The position numbers and the translations under genes were made by a program. Positions 15,040 through 23,868 of a DNA stretch of 64,000 nt are shown piece by piece. This DNA comes from Pseudonocardia petroleophila (GTDB lineage Bacteria > Actinomycetota > Actinomycetes > Mycobacteriales > Pseudonocardiaceae), in contig NZ_CP060131.1 of the NCBI RefSeq assembly GCF_014235185.1, positions 1,123,501 to 1,187,500 of the forward strand, given 5' to 3'. The notes under the pieces were generated by a model, which ran no database searches, was not told where the DNA came from, and saw only the letters and a list, made by a program, of their open reading frames with translations. The first letter of the stretch is position 1, and every line of letters begins with the position of its first letter.

Positions 15040-18000
15040 ATGTCCCCCTCGCCCTCCCGCGCCACCGACGCGCGCCCCGAGGCCGCCGGCCCGCCCGGAT
15101 CCGACGTGCAGCACAGCCACGATCCCGCCGGTGCACGGCGGGAGAGCGGCTCTGCCGCCACGGGCGATCGGTCCGCCGTCGGCGACCGGATCGCCCCGGG
15201 TGACCCGGCCGCCGTGAGCGACCGGGGTGCGTCCGGCGACCGGGGCGCGTCCGGCGACCGGCCGTCCGAGCGCACGCGTCGCCCGCGGCGTCGGCGGCCG
15301 CGCGGCCGGAGCACGCAAACCGGAGTCGTCCAGCCCGGGGCCGCACCCCCCGGCGCCGCCCAGCCGGACGCCGACCAGCCGGACGCGGGCGCGGCGAGCC
15401 CCGGCGAGCCGGGCACGGATCCCGCCGAGCGGGACCGACCGCGTGCCGGTGCCCCCGCCGACGGCACCCGTGCGCGGCGCTCCCGGACGCCCGGAGGAGC
15501 CCCGGCCGACCGCGGCGCCCGTGCCGACGGCAGGCCGGCCGATGGCGGCCGCGGTCGGCGTCCCCGGGCCGACGCGCAGCCCACCCGTGAACGGCGTCCC
15601 CGGACCGCCTCCGCGGAGGACGGCGCGACCGACGTCCCCGAGTTCTCCGACGCCGACATCACCGCCCTCGACGAGCGACTGCCCGAGCTGTCCCTGCGCG
15701 ACGAGCACCGCCTCGCCCGGCGTCTGGACACCGCCCGCCGCACCCGCGACCCCCTCGCCCGCAACCGGGCACTGGCCGGGATCGCCGCCGGCGTCGACGA
15801 GGGCGAGCGCCGCACCGCCGCCCGCCGCGCCGCCGTCCCGGCGATCACCTACCCCGAGACGCTGCCGGTCAGCGCGCGCCGCGAGGACATCGCCGCCGCC
15901 ATCCGCGACAACCAGGTCGTCATCGTCGCGGGCGAGACCGGCTCCGGGAAGACCACGCAGATCCCGAAGATCTGCCTGGAGCTCGGCCGCGGCGTCCGCG
16001 GGCTGATCGGGCACACCCAGCCGCGACGGCTCGCCGCCCGCACCGTGGCCGCGCGCATCGCCGAGGAGCTCGGGTCCGAGATCGGCGACACCGTCGGCTG
16101 GAAGGTGCGCTTCACCGACCAGGTCGGCGAGAACACGCTGGTCAAGCTGATGACCGACGGGATCCTGCTCGCCGAGCTCACCGGCGACCGGATGCTGCGC
16201 CAGTACGACACCCTGATCATCGACGAGGCCCACGAGCGCAGCCTCAACATCGACTTCATCCTGGGCTACCTCGCCCAGCTGCTCCCCCGGCGCCCCGACC
16301 TCAAGGTGATCATCACCTCGGCCACGATCGACCCGGAGCGGTTCGCGCAGCACTTCGCCTCGCCCGACCGCCCGGCGCCCATCGTCGAGGTCTCCGGCCG
16401 GAGCTACCCGGTCGAGATGCGCTACCGGCCCGTCGTTGACCCGGACGACCCCGACGCCGACCCGGACCGCGACCAGCTCGCCGCCATCGCCGACGCCGTC
16501 ACCGAGCTGCGCCGCGAGGGCCCCGGCGACATCCTCGTGTTCCTGCCCGGCGAGCGGGAGATCCGCGACACCGCCGACGGGCTGGCCAAGCGGCAGTTCC
16601 CGGGCATCGAGATCCTCCCGCTGTACGCCCGGCAGACCACCGCGGAGCAGCAGCGGGTGTTCGCGCCGAAGCAGGGGTCGCTGGGCCGGCGCGTCGTGCT
16701 GGCCACCAACGTCGCCGAGACCTCGCTGACCGTCCCCGGCATCCGCTACGTCATCGACCCCGGGCTGGCCCGCATCTCCCGCTACTCGCGGCGGCTGAAG
16801 GTGCAGCGGCTGCCGATCGAGAAGGTCAGCCAGGCCAGCGCCAACCAGCGCGCGGGCCGCTGCGGGCGCGTCGCCGACGGCATCTGCATCCGGCTCTACG
16901 CCGAGGACGACTTCGACGCCCGCCCCGCGTTCACCGACCCGGAGATCCTGCGCACCAACCTCGCGTCGGTGGTGCTGCAGATGATCTCGCTGGAGCTGGG
17001 CGAGATCACCGAGTTCCCGTTCGTCGACCCGCCCGACCGGCGCAGCGTCGACGACGGGCTCGCGCTGCTCCACGAGCTGGGCGCGCTCGACGGGAAGCAG
17101 GAGCTCACGGCCGTCGGACGGGCGCTGGCCGGCCTGCCCGTCGACCCGCGCCTGGGCCGGATGCTCGTGGAGGCCGACCGCAACGGCTGCCTGCGCGAGG
17201 TGCTCGTCATCGCCGCCGCGCTGTCGGTGCAGGACCCGCGCGAGCGGCCCACCGAGCAGCGCCAGGCCGCCGACGAGAAGCACGCCCGCTTCGCCGAGGA
17301 CGGCAGCGACTTCCTCGCCTTCCGCAACCTCTGGGCCTACGTCGCCGAGCGGCGCCAGGAGCTGTCCGGCAGCCGGTTCCGGAAGACGCTGCGCGAGGAG
17401 TTCCTGCACTACCTGCGCATCCGCGAGTGGCAGGACCTGCACGCCCAGCTCCGCTCCGCCGCGCGCAACGCGGGCATGACGCCGAACGACGCCGACGCCT
17501 CCCCCGACGCGATCCACACCTCGGTGCTGGCCGGGCTGCTCTCGCAGATCGGGCTGCGCGAGGCGGAGACGAAGGAGTACCTCGGCGCGCGCGGGGCCAA
17601 GTTCATGATCTTCCCCGGCTCGTCGCTGGCGAAGAAGGGGCCGCGCTGGGTGATGGCCGCGGAGCTCGTCGAGACGTCCCGGCTGTTCGCGCGCACCGTC
17701 GCCCGGATCAAGCCGGAGTGGGTCGAGCCGCTGGCCGGGCACCTGGTGAAGCGGTCGTACTCGGAGCCGCACTGGTCGCGCAAGCGGGCGGCGGCCGTCG
17801 CGGTCGAGCGGGTCACGCTCTACGGGGTACCGATCGTCGTCGACCGCACCGTCGACTACGGCCGCATCGACGCCGAGGTCTCGCGCGAGCTGTTCATCCG
17901 GCACGCGCTCGTCGAGGGCGACTGGGACACCCGGCACCGCTTCTTCCACGCCAACCGCGAGCTGCTCGACAGCGCCGAGGAGCTGGAGAACCGCGCCCGC

Positions 18001-19539
18001 CGCCGCGACCTGGTCGTCGACGAGGAGACGCTCGTCGCGTTCTACGAGGAGCGCATCCCCGCCGACGTGGTGTCCGGGCGGCACTTCGACACCTGGTACC
18101 GCCGGGCGAAGCCCGCGCTCGAGCTCACCGAGGAGATGGTGCGCACCGCGCAGGCGGCCGAGGTCGACGCGGCCGCGTACCCCGACCACGTCGAGGCCGG
18201 CGGGCTGACGCTCCCGCTGTCCTACGCGTTCGAGCCCGGGAAGCGCGACGACGGCGTCACCGTCGACGTCCCCGTGGCGGCGCTGCACCAGATCGACCCC
18301 ACCCCGTTCACCTGGCAGGTGCCCGGGCTGCGCGAGGACCTCGTCACCGCGCTGATCAAGACGCTGCCGAAGAACCTGCGCCGCAACTTCGCCCCCGCCC
18401 CCGACCACGCCCGCGCGGTGCTCGCGCGCCTGCAGGCGGGCGACGAGCCGCTGCTCGACGGGCTGGAGCGCGAGCTGGGCCGGATGAGAGGAGTGCGCAT
18501 CCCGCGGGAGGCCTGGGAGCTCGACCGGCTGCCGGAGCACCTGACCGTCACGTTCCGGGTGGTCGACGAGCGGGGTCGCGAGGTCACGCGCGGCACCGAT
18601 CTGGAGGCGATGCGCCGCGAGCTCGCACCGGAGGTGCGGGCCGAGCTCGCCGCGGCCGGGGTCGAGCTGGAGCGCACCGGCCTCACGACGTGGAGCATCG
18701 GCACGCTCCCGCGCGAGCACGCGATCCGGCGCGGGCGGCACACCGTCACCGGCTTCCCGGGGCTGGTCGACCGCGGCACCTCCGTCGACGTGCGGGTGTT
18801 CCCGCTCGCCGCCGAGCGCGACCCCGCGCACCACCGCGGGGCCCGGCGCCTGCTGCTGCTCGACACCCCGTCGCCGGCCAAGCAGGTGCAGCGCGGGCTC
18901 GACAACTCCGCCAAGCTCGCGCTCTCGCGCAACCCGCACGGCTCCGTCGCCGCGCTGCTGGAGGACTGCACGGTCTGCGCGGCCGACGCCCTCATCGCCG
19001 CCGTCGGCGGGCCGCCGTGGGACGAGCGCTCCTACCTGCGGCTGCAGAAGGTGTTCCGCGAGAAGCTGGTGCCCACGACCCTGCAGGTGCTGCACGCCGT
19101 CCGCGCGGTCCTCGACGTGCGCCTGCGCGTGCAGGCCCTGCTCACCGATACGCACCGCACCCCCGGCGTCGCGGCCGGGCTGGCCGACATCGAGGCCCAG
19201 CTCGCCGATCTCGTCGGGCCCGGCTTCGCGACGGCCGCCGGCGCGTCCCGGCTCGGCGACGTCGCCCGCTACCTCGAGGCCATCGAGCGGCGCGTCGAGA
19301 AGCTGCGCGTCGACCCGGTGCGCGACGACGGCTGGACCGCCCAGGTCCGCGTGGCCGCCGACGAGTACGCCGCCGAGCTCGCCGCCCTGCCCCCCGGCGT
19401 CGAGCCGGGGCCGGAGCTGCGCGAGATCCGCTGGATGATCGAGGAGCTGAGGGTGGGCCTCTACGCCCACCCGATGCGCACCCGCTACCCGATCTCGATC
19501 AAGCGCATCCAGAAGGCGATCGACGACCTCCCGAGGTGA
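15040..19539 (+). CDS. hrpA: ATP-dependent RNA helicase HrpA (DEAH-box)
   Basis: A 1499-residue DEAH-box helicase. The first ~200 residues are low-complexity, Arg/Asp/Pro-rich and probably disordered. The helicase core follows, with Walker A GETGSGKTTQ (298-307), DEAH (395-398) and SAT, then VATNVAETSLTVPG and QRAGRCGR in the second RecA domain. After that come the HA2/OB region and the long C-terminal DUF3418 domain typical of HrpA. It unwinds RNA or rescues ribosomes, as reported for HrpA in other bacteria. The family is usually about 1300 residues; the excess is the N-terminal tail. The stop codon lies 8 bases before palindrome A. Confidence 0.93.
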   Translation: MSPSPSRATDARPEAAGPPGSDVQHSHDPAGARRESGSAATGDRSAVGDRIAPGDPAAVSDRGASGDRGASGDRPSERTRRPRRRRPRGRSTQTGVVQPGAAPPGAAQPDADQPDAGAASPGEPGTDPAERDRPRAGAPADGTRARRSRTPGGAPADRGARADGRPADGGRGRRPRADAQPTRERRPRTASAEDGATDVPEFSDADITALDERLPELSLRDEHRLARRLDTARRTRDPLARNRALAGIAAGVDEGERRTAARRAAVPAITYPETLPVSARREDIAAAIRDNQVVIVAGETGSGKTTQIPKICLELGRGVRGLIGHTQPRRLAARTVAARIAEELGSEIGDTVGWKVRFTDQVGENTLVKLMTDGILLAELTGDRMLRQYDTLIIDEAHERSLNIDFILGYLAQLLPRRPDLKVIITSATIDPERFAQHFASPDRPAPIVEVSGRSYPVEMRYRPVVDPDDPDADPDRDQLAAIADAVTELRREGPGDILVFLPGEREIRDTADGLAKRQFPGIEILPLYARQTTAEQQRVFAPKQGSLGRRVVLATNVAETSLTVPGIRYVIDPGLARISRYSRRLKVQRLPIEKVSQASANQRAGRCGRVADGICIRLYAEDDFDARPAFTDPEILRTNLASVVLQMISLELGEITEFPFVDPPDRRSVDDGLALLHELGALDGKQELTAVGRALAGLPVDPRLGRMLVEADRNGCLREVLVIAAALSVQDPRERPTEQRQAADEKHARFAEDGSDFLAFRNLWAYVAERRQELSGSRFRKTLREEFLHYLRIREWQDLHAQLRSAARNAGMTPNDADASPDAIHTSVLAGLLSQIGLREAETKEYLGARGAKFMIFPGSSLAKKGPRWVMAAELVETSRLFARTVARIKPEWVEPLAGHLVKRSYSEPHWSRKRAAAVAVERVTLYGVPIVVDRTVDYGRIDAEVSRELFIRHALVEGDWDTRHRFFHANRELLDSAEELENRARRRDLVVDEETLVAFYEERIPADVVSGRHFDTWYRRAKPALELTEEMVRTAQAAEVDAAAYPDHVEAGGLTLPLSYAFEPGKRDDGVTVDVPVAALHQIDPTPFTWQVPGLREDLVTALIKTLPKNLRRNFAPAPDHARAVLARLQAGDEPLLDGLERELGRMRGVRIPREAWELDRLPEHLTVTFRVVDERGREVTRGTDLEAMRRELAPEVRAELAAAGVELERTGLTTWSIGTLPREHAIRRGRHTVTGFPGLVDRGTSVDVRVFPLAAERDPAHHRGARRLLLLDTPSPAKQVQRGLDNSAKLALSRNPHGSVAALLEDCTVCAADALIAAVGGPPWDERSYLRLQKVFREKLVPTTLQVLHAVRAVLDVRLRVQALLTDTHRTPGVAAGLADIEAQLADLVGPGFATAAGASRLGDVARYLEAIERRVEKLRVDPVRDDGWTAQVRVAADEYAAELAALPPGVEPGPELREIRWMIEELRVGLYAHPMRTRYPISIKRIQKAIDDLPR

Positions 19540-19547
19540 CCGGCGTT

Positions 19548-19605
19548 CCGAGATGACCAGCAGGGTGGTTCCGGAGCGATCCGGCCACTCTCCTGCACAT
19601 CTCGG
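19548..19605. repeat. 58-bp imperfect palindrome A, upstream of DUF559/AbiEi gene
   Basis: The outer arms CCGAGATG/CATCTCGG and inner arms GTGG/CCAC pair around an internal loop. Same length (58 bp) and same architecture as palindrome B at 20488-20545; aligned without gaps they match at about two thirds of positions, strongest in CAGGGTGGT and CCACTC. It ends 15 bases before the start codon of the gene at 19621. Confidence 0.7.
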
Positions 19606-19620
19606 TCGTACCCTCCCGCG

Positions 19621-20496
19621 ATGGTCGAGGTCCCGGGCTGGCCGGTGGCGTTCCGCGGGTCGTCCGCCGTCGCCGCCGGGCTGGTCACGAAGAACCAGCT
19701 GCGGGGTCCGCGCTTCACCCGCCTGTTCCCCGACACCTACGTCCGCGCCACCGACCGGCCGCCGGACCTCGCCCTGCGGTCGCACGCGGCGTACCGGTAC
19801 GTGGAGGGGCGCGGGGTGCTGTCCGGCTACTCCGCGGCCGAGGTGCTCGACGCCTCGTGCGGGCCGGCCGACGCTCCGGCCGAGGTGACGGTGCCCCGCG
19901 GCGGACAGCGCCTGCACGACGGGCTGCTGGTGCGCCGCGACCGGCTCGCGCGCGGCGAGATGTGCGACGTCGGGACGCTGCGCACCACCACCCCGCTGCG
20001 CACGGCGTACGACCTCGCCCGGCGCGGCGGCCTGGTCGACCGCGTCGTGGCCGTCGACGCACTGTCCCGGCGACACGGGTTCTCCCCCGACCTGCTGCTG
20101 AACTTCGCGGTGCACTTCCCCGGCTCGCGGGGCAACGACCGGGTGGCCGAGGTCCTCGCGCACGCCGACCGCCGTTCGGGATCGCCGATGGAGTCGCGGC
20201 TGCGGATGCTGCTCGTACTGGCCGGGCTGCCGCGGCCGCAGGCCCAGTGGGTCGTGCAGGACGAGGAGACCCGACGGGCGATCTGGCTCGACCTGGCCTA
20301 CCCGGAGCAGCGGATCGGCATCGAGTACGAGAGCGAGCTGCACACCACCGCCGAGGCCGTGCTGCGCGACGCCGGCCGGTACACGCGGCTCGTCGACCGC
20401 GGCTGGCGGATCTACCGCTACACGAAGTACGAGGTCCTCGACGCGCCACGCACGATCGTCGACCAGATCAGCCGTGCGCTGGCGCGACCGAGGTGA
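19621..20496 (+). CDS. AbiEi-like / DUF559 (Vsr-like fold) protein
   Basis: A 291-residue protein of a family that is abundant in actinobacteria and poorly characterised. Residues 1-45 resemble the AbiEi antitoxin N-terminal domain (GLVTKNQL...FPDTYVRA). The C-terminal ~90 residues resemble DUF559/very-short-patch-repair endonucleases. Likely active-site-like residues are Asp in IWLDLAYPE, Glu in GIEYESELH with its His, and RDAGRYTRLVDRGWRIYR. A nuclease role is inferred from the fold only. TACCCT ends 6 bases before the ATG, suggesting leaderless transcription. The gene is tightly bracketed by palindromes A and B, and its own stop codon is supplied by palindrome B. Confidence 0.75.
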   Translation: MVEVPGWPVAFRGSSAVAAGLVTKNQLRGPRFTRLFPDTYVRATDRPPDLALRSHAAYRYVEGRGVLSGYSAAEVLDASCGPADAPAEVTVPRGGQRLHDGLLVRRDRLARGEMCDVGTLRTTTPLRTAYDLARRGGLVDRVVAVDALSRRHGFSPDLLLNFAVHFPGSRGNDRVAEVLAHADRRSGSPMESRLRMLLVLAGLPRPQAQWVVQDEETRRAIWLDLAYPEQRIGIEYESELHTTAEAVLRDAGRYTRLVDRGWRIYRYTKYEVLDAPRTIVDQISRALARPR

Positions 20497-20545
20497 ACAT
20501 CAGGGTGGTCCGACGGGCGACGGACCACTCCCCTGTTCACCTCGG
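20488..20545. repeat. 58-bp imperfect palindrome B, overlapping the DUF559/AbiEi stop
   Basis: The arms CCGAGGTGAACA (20488-20499) and TGTTCACCTCGG (20534-20545) are perfectly complementary. The inner arms GTGGTCCG and CGGACCAC also pair, separated from the outer arms by a 5-base internal mismatch. The 5' arm contains the TGA stop of the preceding gene, and the next promoter starts just after it. It is the partner of palindrome A and may also serve as a terminator. Confidence 0.75.
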
Positions 20546-20568
20546 AACGCGTGGGTAGGGTCGGGCCG

Positions 20569-21876
20569 GTGACCGAACCGCTCCGCCCCGACGACAGCCA
20601 CCTCCGCTTCCTCGACGCCGCCACCGCCCGGGCCGCGGAGACCGCCGAGCCGCTGACCTCGGACCACGCCGGGGCGTCGGACGCGGTGCGCGCGCGGGTT
20701 ATCGAGGCGGTGTCCGGGTACGGCGACCAGCTCGTCGCGCTGAGCCGGGACCTGCACGCCCACCCCGAGGTGGGGTTCGCCGAGCACCGGTCGGTGCAGG
20801 CGGTCGCCGACCTGCTCGCCGCGCACGGGCACGAGTCGCGGATCGGGGCGGGCGGGCTCGACACCGCGCTCGTCGCCCGCGCCGGGTCCGCCGGCCCGCA
20901 CGTCGCCGTCCTCGCCGAGTACGACGCGCTGCCCGGCGTCGGCCACGCCTGCGGGCACAACATCATCTGCTCGACGGCGGTGGGCGGGTTCCTGGCCGCG
21001 GCGAAGGTCGTCGGGGAGACCGGCGGGCGGGTGTCGCTGATCGGCACGCCCGCCGAGGAGGGCGGCGGCGGCAAGGAGACGCTCGCGCGGGCCGGCGTCT
21101 TCGACGACGTCGACGCCGTGGTGATGCTGCACCCGTTCTCCCACGACGTGGCGATGCACCCGTTCCTGGGCCGCCGCCAGCTGGAGATGGTGTTCCACGG
21201 GGTCGCCGCGCACGCCGCCGCGCAGCCGTTCATGGGCCGCAACGCCCTCGACGCCGCGGTCGCCGCGTACCAGGGCGTCGCCGCGCTGCGCCAGCACCTG
21301 CCCGGAACCGACCGCGCCCACGGCGTCTTCACCGACGGCGGCGCGCGCCCCAACGTCGTGCCCGAGCGGGCGGCGCTGCTGTTCTACCTGCGCTCCGCCG
21401 AGCCGGAGACCCTGCGCGACCTCGCCGAGCGCGTCGCCGCCGTCGCGCACGGGGCCGCGGCGATGCACGGGTGCGGCGTCGAGCTGCACTGGGACGCCCA
21501 ACCCGCCTACCTGCCGATCCGCTTCAACCGCACGCTGGCCGCGCGCTGGACCGTCAACCAGGGACCGGCCGGGCGCACCCCGCTGCCGCCCGGCGTCGTG
21601 CCGGAGTTCCTCACCGGCTCCACCGACCTGGGCAACCTCAGCTTCCGGATGCCCGCGATGCACCCGATGCTCGCCGTCGGCGACGCAGCCCTGCACACCG
21701 CCGAGTTCGCGACGGCCGCCGGGAGCCCGGCGGGTGACCGCGCGGTCCGCGACGGGGCGCTCGGCCTCGCCCTCACCGCGGCCGACTACCTCGCCGACGC
21801 CGAGCTGCGCGACGCCGTGCACGCCGAGTTCGCCGAGCGGGGCGGCCCGCTGGACGTGCCCGCCTACTTCAGCTGA
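20569..21876 (+). CDS. M20 family amidohydrolase/peptidase
   Basis: A 435-residue metal-dependent hydrolase of the M20D type (amidohydrolase, aminobenzoyl-glutamate or N-acyl amino acid hydrolase group). HPEVGF begins the catalytic domain. LAEYDALPGVGHACGHN carries metal ligands, TPAEEGGGGKE holds the catalytic glutamates, and HPFSHD/HAAAQPF lie toward the dimerisation domain. I chose GTG 20569 over GTG 20551 because TAGGGT lies exactly 7 bases before it. The 3' end overlaps the convergent dehydrogenase by 8 bases. Confidence 0.88.
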   Translation: MTEPLRPDDSHLRFLDAATARAAETAEPLTSDHAGASDAVRARVIEAVSGYGDQLVALSRDLHAHPEVGFAEHRSVQAVADLLAAHGHESRIGAGGLDTALVARAGSAGPHVAVLAEYDALPGVGHACGHNIICSTAVGGFLAAAKVVGETGGRVSLIGTPAEEGGGGKETLARAGVFDDVDAVVMLHPFSHDVAMHPFLGRRQLEMVFHGVAAHAAAQPFMGRNALDAAVAAYQGVAALRQHLPGTDRAHGVFTDGGARPNVVPERAALLFYLRSAEPETLRDLAERVAAVAHGAAAMHGCGVELHWDAQPAYLPIRFNRTLAARWTVNQGPAGRTPLPPGVVPEFLTGSTDLGNLSFRMPAMHPMLAVGDAALHTAEFATAAGSPAGDRAVRDGALGLALTAADYLADAELRDAVHAEFAERGGPLDVPAYFS

Positions 21877-22882
21877 CGCCCGGGTGCACCATCACCTTCA
21901 CCGACGCGGGGTCGGTGCGGCCCACCGTCAGTGACGCCTCGGCGTCGGCGAGCGGGTAGTGGCCGGTGACCAGCCGGTCGAGGTCGATCCGCCCGGCGGC
22001 CACCAGCGCGATCGCGGTGGGCCAGGTGTTGGCGTAGCGGAACGTGCCGGTGACCTCTAGCTCGCGCTCCTGCACGACCGAGAGCGGCAGCGGCACCTCG
22101 TCGCCGCCCATCCCGACGAGGACCGCACGGCCGGCCGGGGCGAGCGCCCGGATGCCCTCGGAGATCACCGGGGCGACGCCGGAGCACTCCAGCAGGACCT
22201 CCGGCGGCGGCACGTCGAGCACCGACTCCGAGCGGGCGTCGACGGTGTCGGTGGCGCCGAGCGAGCGGGCGAGGGCGAGCCGGGCCGGGTTGACGTCGGA
22301 CACCGTCACCGAGGTCGCGCCGGCGGCCAGCGCCGCCTGCACCGCGACCAGCCCGATCGGGCCCGCTCCCGTCACCAGCACCCGGGAACCCGCACCGACC
22401 CGCCCCTTCGTGCACGCCCACAGCCCGACCGAGAGCGGTTCGAGCAGCGCGGCGGCGTCGTCGCTCAGGGCGTCGGGCACCGGGTGCGCGAACGCCCGGT
22501 GCACCACCACCTGCTCGGCGAACGCGCCGTCGACCGGCGGGGTGGCGAAGAACCGCACGTCGGGGCAGAGGTTGTAGCGGCCGGCGAGGCACTGCGGGCA
22601 GGAGCGGTCGGGCACACCGGGCTCGACCGACACCCGCTGCCCCACGTGCAGCCCGGTGACGCCCTCGCCGAGCGCGCCGATCACCCCGGCCGACTCGTGC
22701 CCGAGCACCAGCGGCTCGTCGACGACGAACCGCCCGATCCGACCGTGCTCGTAGTAGTGCACGTCGGAGCCGCAGACCCCCACCGACGTGACGTCGACGA
22801 GCACCTCGCCCGGCCCGGGCCGCGGGGCGTCGCGCTCCTCCAGCACCACCCGGCCCGCTCCGTGCAGCGCGGCGACCCGCAT
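21869..22882 (-). CDS. Zinc-dependent sorbitol/polyol dehydrogenase-like
   Basis: A 337-residue medium-chain dehydrogenase resembling L-iditol/sorbitol or xylitol dehydrogenase. The catalytic zinc region is GVCGSDVHYYEHG and GHE. The NAD-binding motif is GAGPIGL, followed by SDVNPARL (Asp, so NAD). The structural-zinc lobe has only three of the four usual Cys (DRSCPQCLAGRYNLC), so that site may be incomplete. It is the last gene of the polyol ABC operon, and its ATG overlaps the upstream stop as TGATG. It should oxidise the imported polyol to a ketose. Confidence 0.88.
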   Translation of the reverse strand: MRVAALHGAGRVVLEERDAPRPGPGEVLVDVTSVGVCGSDVHYYEHGRIGRFVVDEPLVLGHESAGVIGALGEGVTGLHVGQRVSVEPGVPDRSCPQCLAGRYNLCPDVRFFATPPVDGAFAEQVVVHRAFAHPVPDALSDDAAALLEPLSVGLWACTKGRVGAGSRVLVTGAGPIGLVAVQAALAAGATSVTVSDVNPARLALARSLGATDTVDARSESVLDVPPPEVLLECSGVAPVISEGIRALAPAGRAVLVGMGGDEVPLPLSVVQERELEVTGTFRYANTWPTAIALVAAGRIDLDRLVTGHYPLADAEASLTVGRTDPASVKVMVHPGVS

Positions 22883-23868
22883 CAGGGACAGACCTGGATC
22901 TTGCGGCCGACCCCCGCCCGGAACTGCTCCAGCGCCGCCGGGTACTCCTCCAGCGGCTTCCGGTCGCTGATCATGATCTCCGGCCGCAGCACCCCGTCGG
23001 CGAACAGCTCCGCAGCCCGCTCGAAGCTGTGCAGCACCGCCATCGAGCCGACGATCCGGATCTCCTGGTTGTAGACCCGGAACGGCGAGAAGCGCGCGAC
23101 CGCGTCCTCGTTCGCCACGCCGAACTGCTGGAACGTGCCCCCGCGGATCACCCGGCCGAGGCCGTCCTCGATGGCCGCGACGACGCCGGTGCAGTCGACG
23201 ACGTTGTCCCACCCGCGCCGCTGCTCCAGCTCGTCGGCACTGGTCACGGTGTGCGTGCAGCCCAGCTCCTTCGCCGTCTCCAGCCGGGCCGGGTTGAGGT
23301 CGACCATGCTGACGCTGGCGGCGCCGGCCCGCTTGGCCAGCTCCATCATCATCAGCCCCATCGTGCCCGCGCCGTAGATCAGGTAGTGGTCGCCGAGGCG
23401 CGGGGCGAGCACGTCGAAGCCGCGGACGGCGCACGACAGCGGTTCGATCAGCGCCGCGTCGGCGGGGGCGACCCCGTCGGGCAGCACCACGCAGTTCGCG
23501 ACCGGGGCGACGGCGTACTCGGCCGCCCCGCCCGTCGTCGACACGCCGATCGCGGCCCAGCGCTCGCACAGGTTCCCCCGGCCGCGGCGGCAGAAGTAGC
23601 ACTCCCCGCAGTGCAGCGACGGGTCGACCGCCACCTGCTGCCCGACCTCGATCTCGGTGACGTCGCGACCCCTCGCCACGACCTCACCGGCGAACTCGTG
23701 CCCGGGCGTCACCGGCAGCGTCGGCGCGAACTCCCCGTCGGCGATGTGCAGGTCGGTGCCGCAGATGCCGCACCCGGCGACCGAGACGACCACCTCCCGC
23801 GGCCCCGGCGTCGGGTCCGGGACGGTCTCCACGGTGACCCGGTCGGCCGAGATGACGGCTGCTCTCAT
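22882..23868 (-). CDS. Zinc-dependent alcohol dehydrogenase (polyol-type)
   Basis: A 328-residue medium-chain dehydrogenase. It has the catalytic zinc motif GCGICGTDLH, GHE, a complete four-Cys structural zinc lobe (HCGECYFCRRGRGNLC) and the nucleotide motif YGAGTMGL with VDLNPAR (NAD). It resembles ribitol/sorbitol-type or threonine dehydrogenase-like enzymes. Its ATG overlaps the permease stop as TAATG, and its stop overlaps the next ATG, so all the genes from 27036 down to 21869 are translationally coupled. Two different polyol dehydrogenases in one operon suggest either two substrates or two sequential oxidations. Confidence 0.88.
   Translation of the reverse strand: MRAAVISADRVTVETVPDPTPGPREVVVSVAGCGICGTDLHIADGEFAPTLPVTPGHEFAGEVVARGRDVTEIEVGQQVAVDPSLHCGECYFCRRGRGNLCERWAAIGVSTTGGAAEYAVAPVANCVVLPDGVAPADAALIEPLSCAVRGFDVLAPRLGDHYLIYGAGTMGLMMMELAKRAGAASVSMVDLNPARLETAKELGCTHTVTSADELEQRRGWDNVVDCTGVVAAIEDGLGRVIRGGTFQQFGVANEDAVARFSPFRVYNQEIRIVGSMAVLHSFERAAELFADGVLRPEIMISDRKPLEEYPAALEQFRAGVGRKIQVCP

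Noticed and set aside
14806..20343. Very long open frame on the minus strand opposite hrpA and the DUF559 gene
   Set aside because: Shadow of high-GC coding sequence. It has no recognisable domain, is rich in Arg/Gly/Ala/Val, and the plus strand encodes a clear DEAH helicase.
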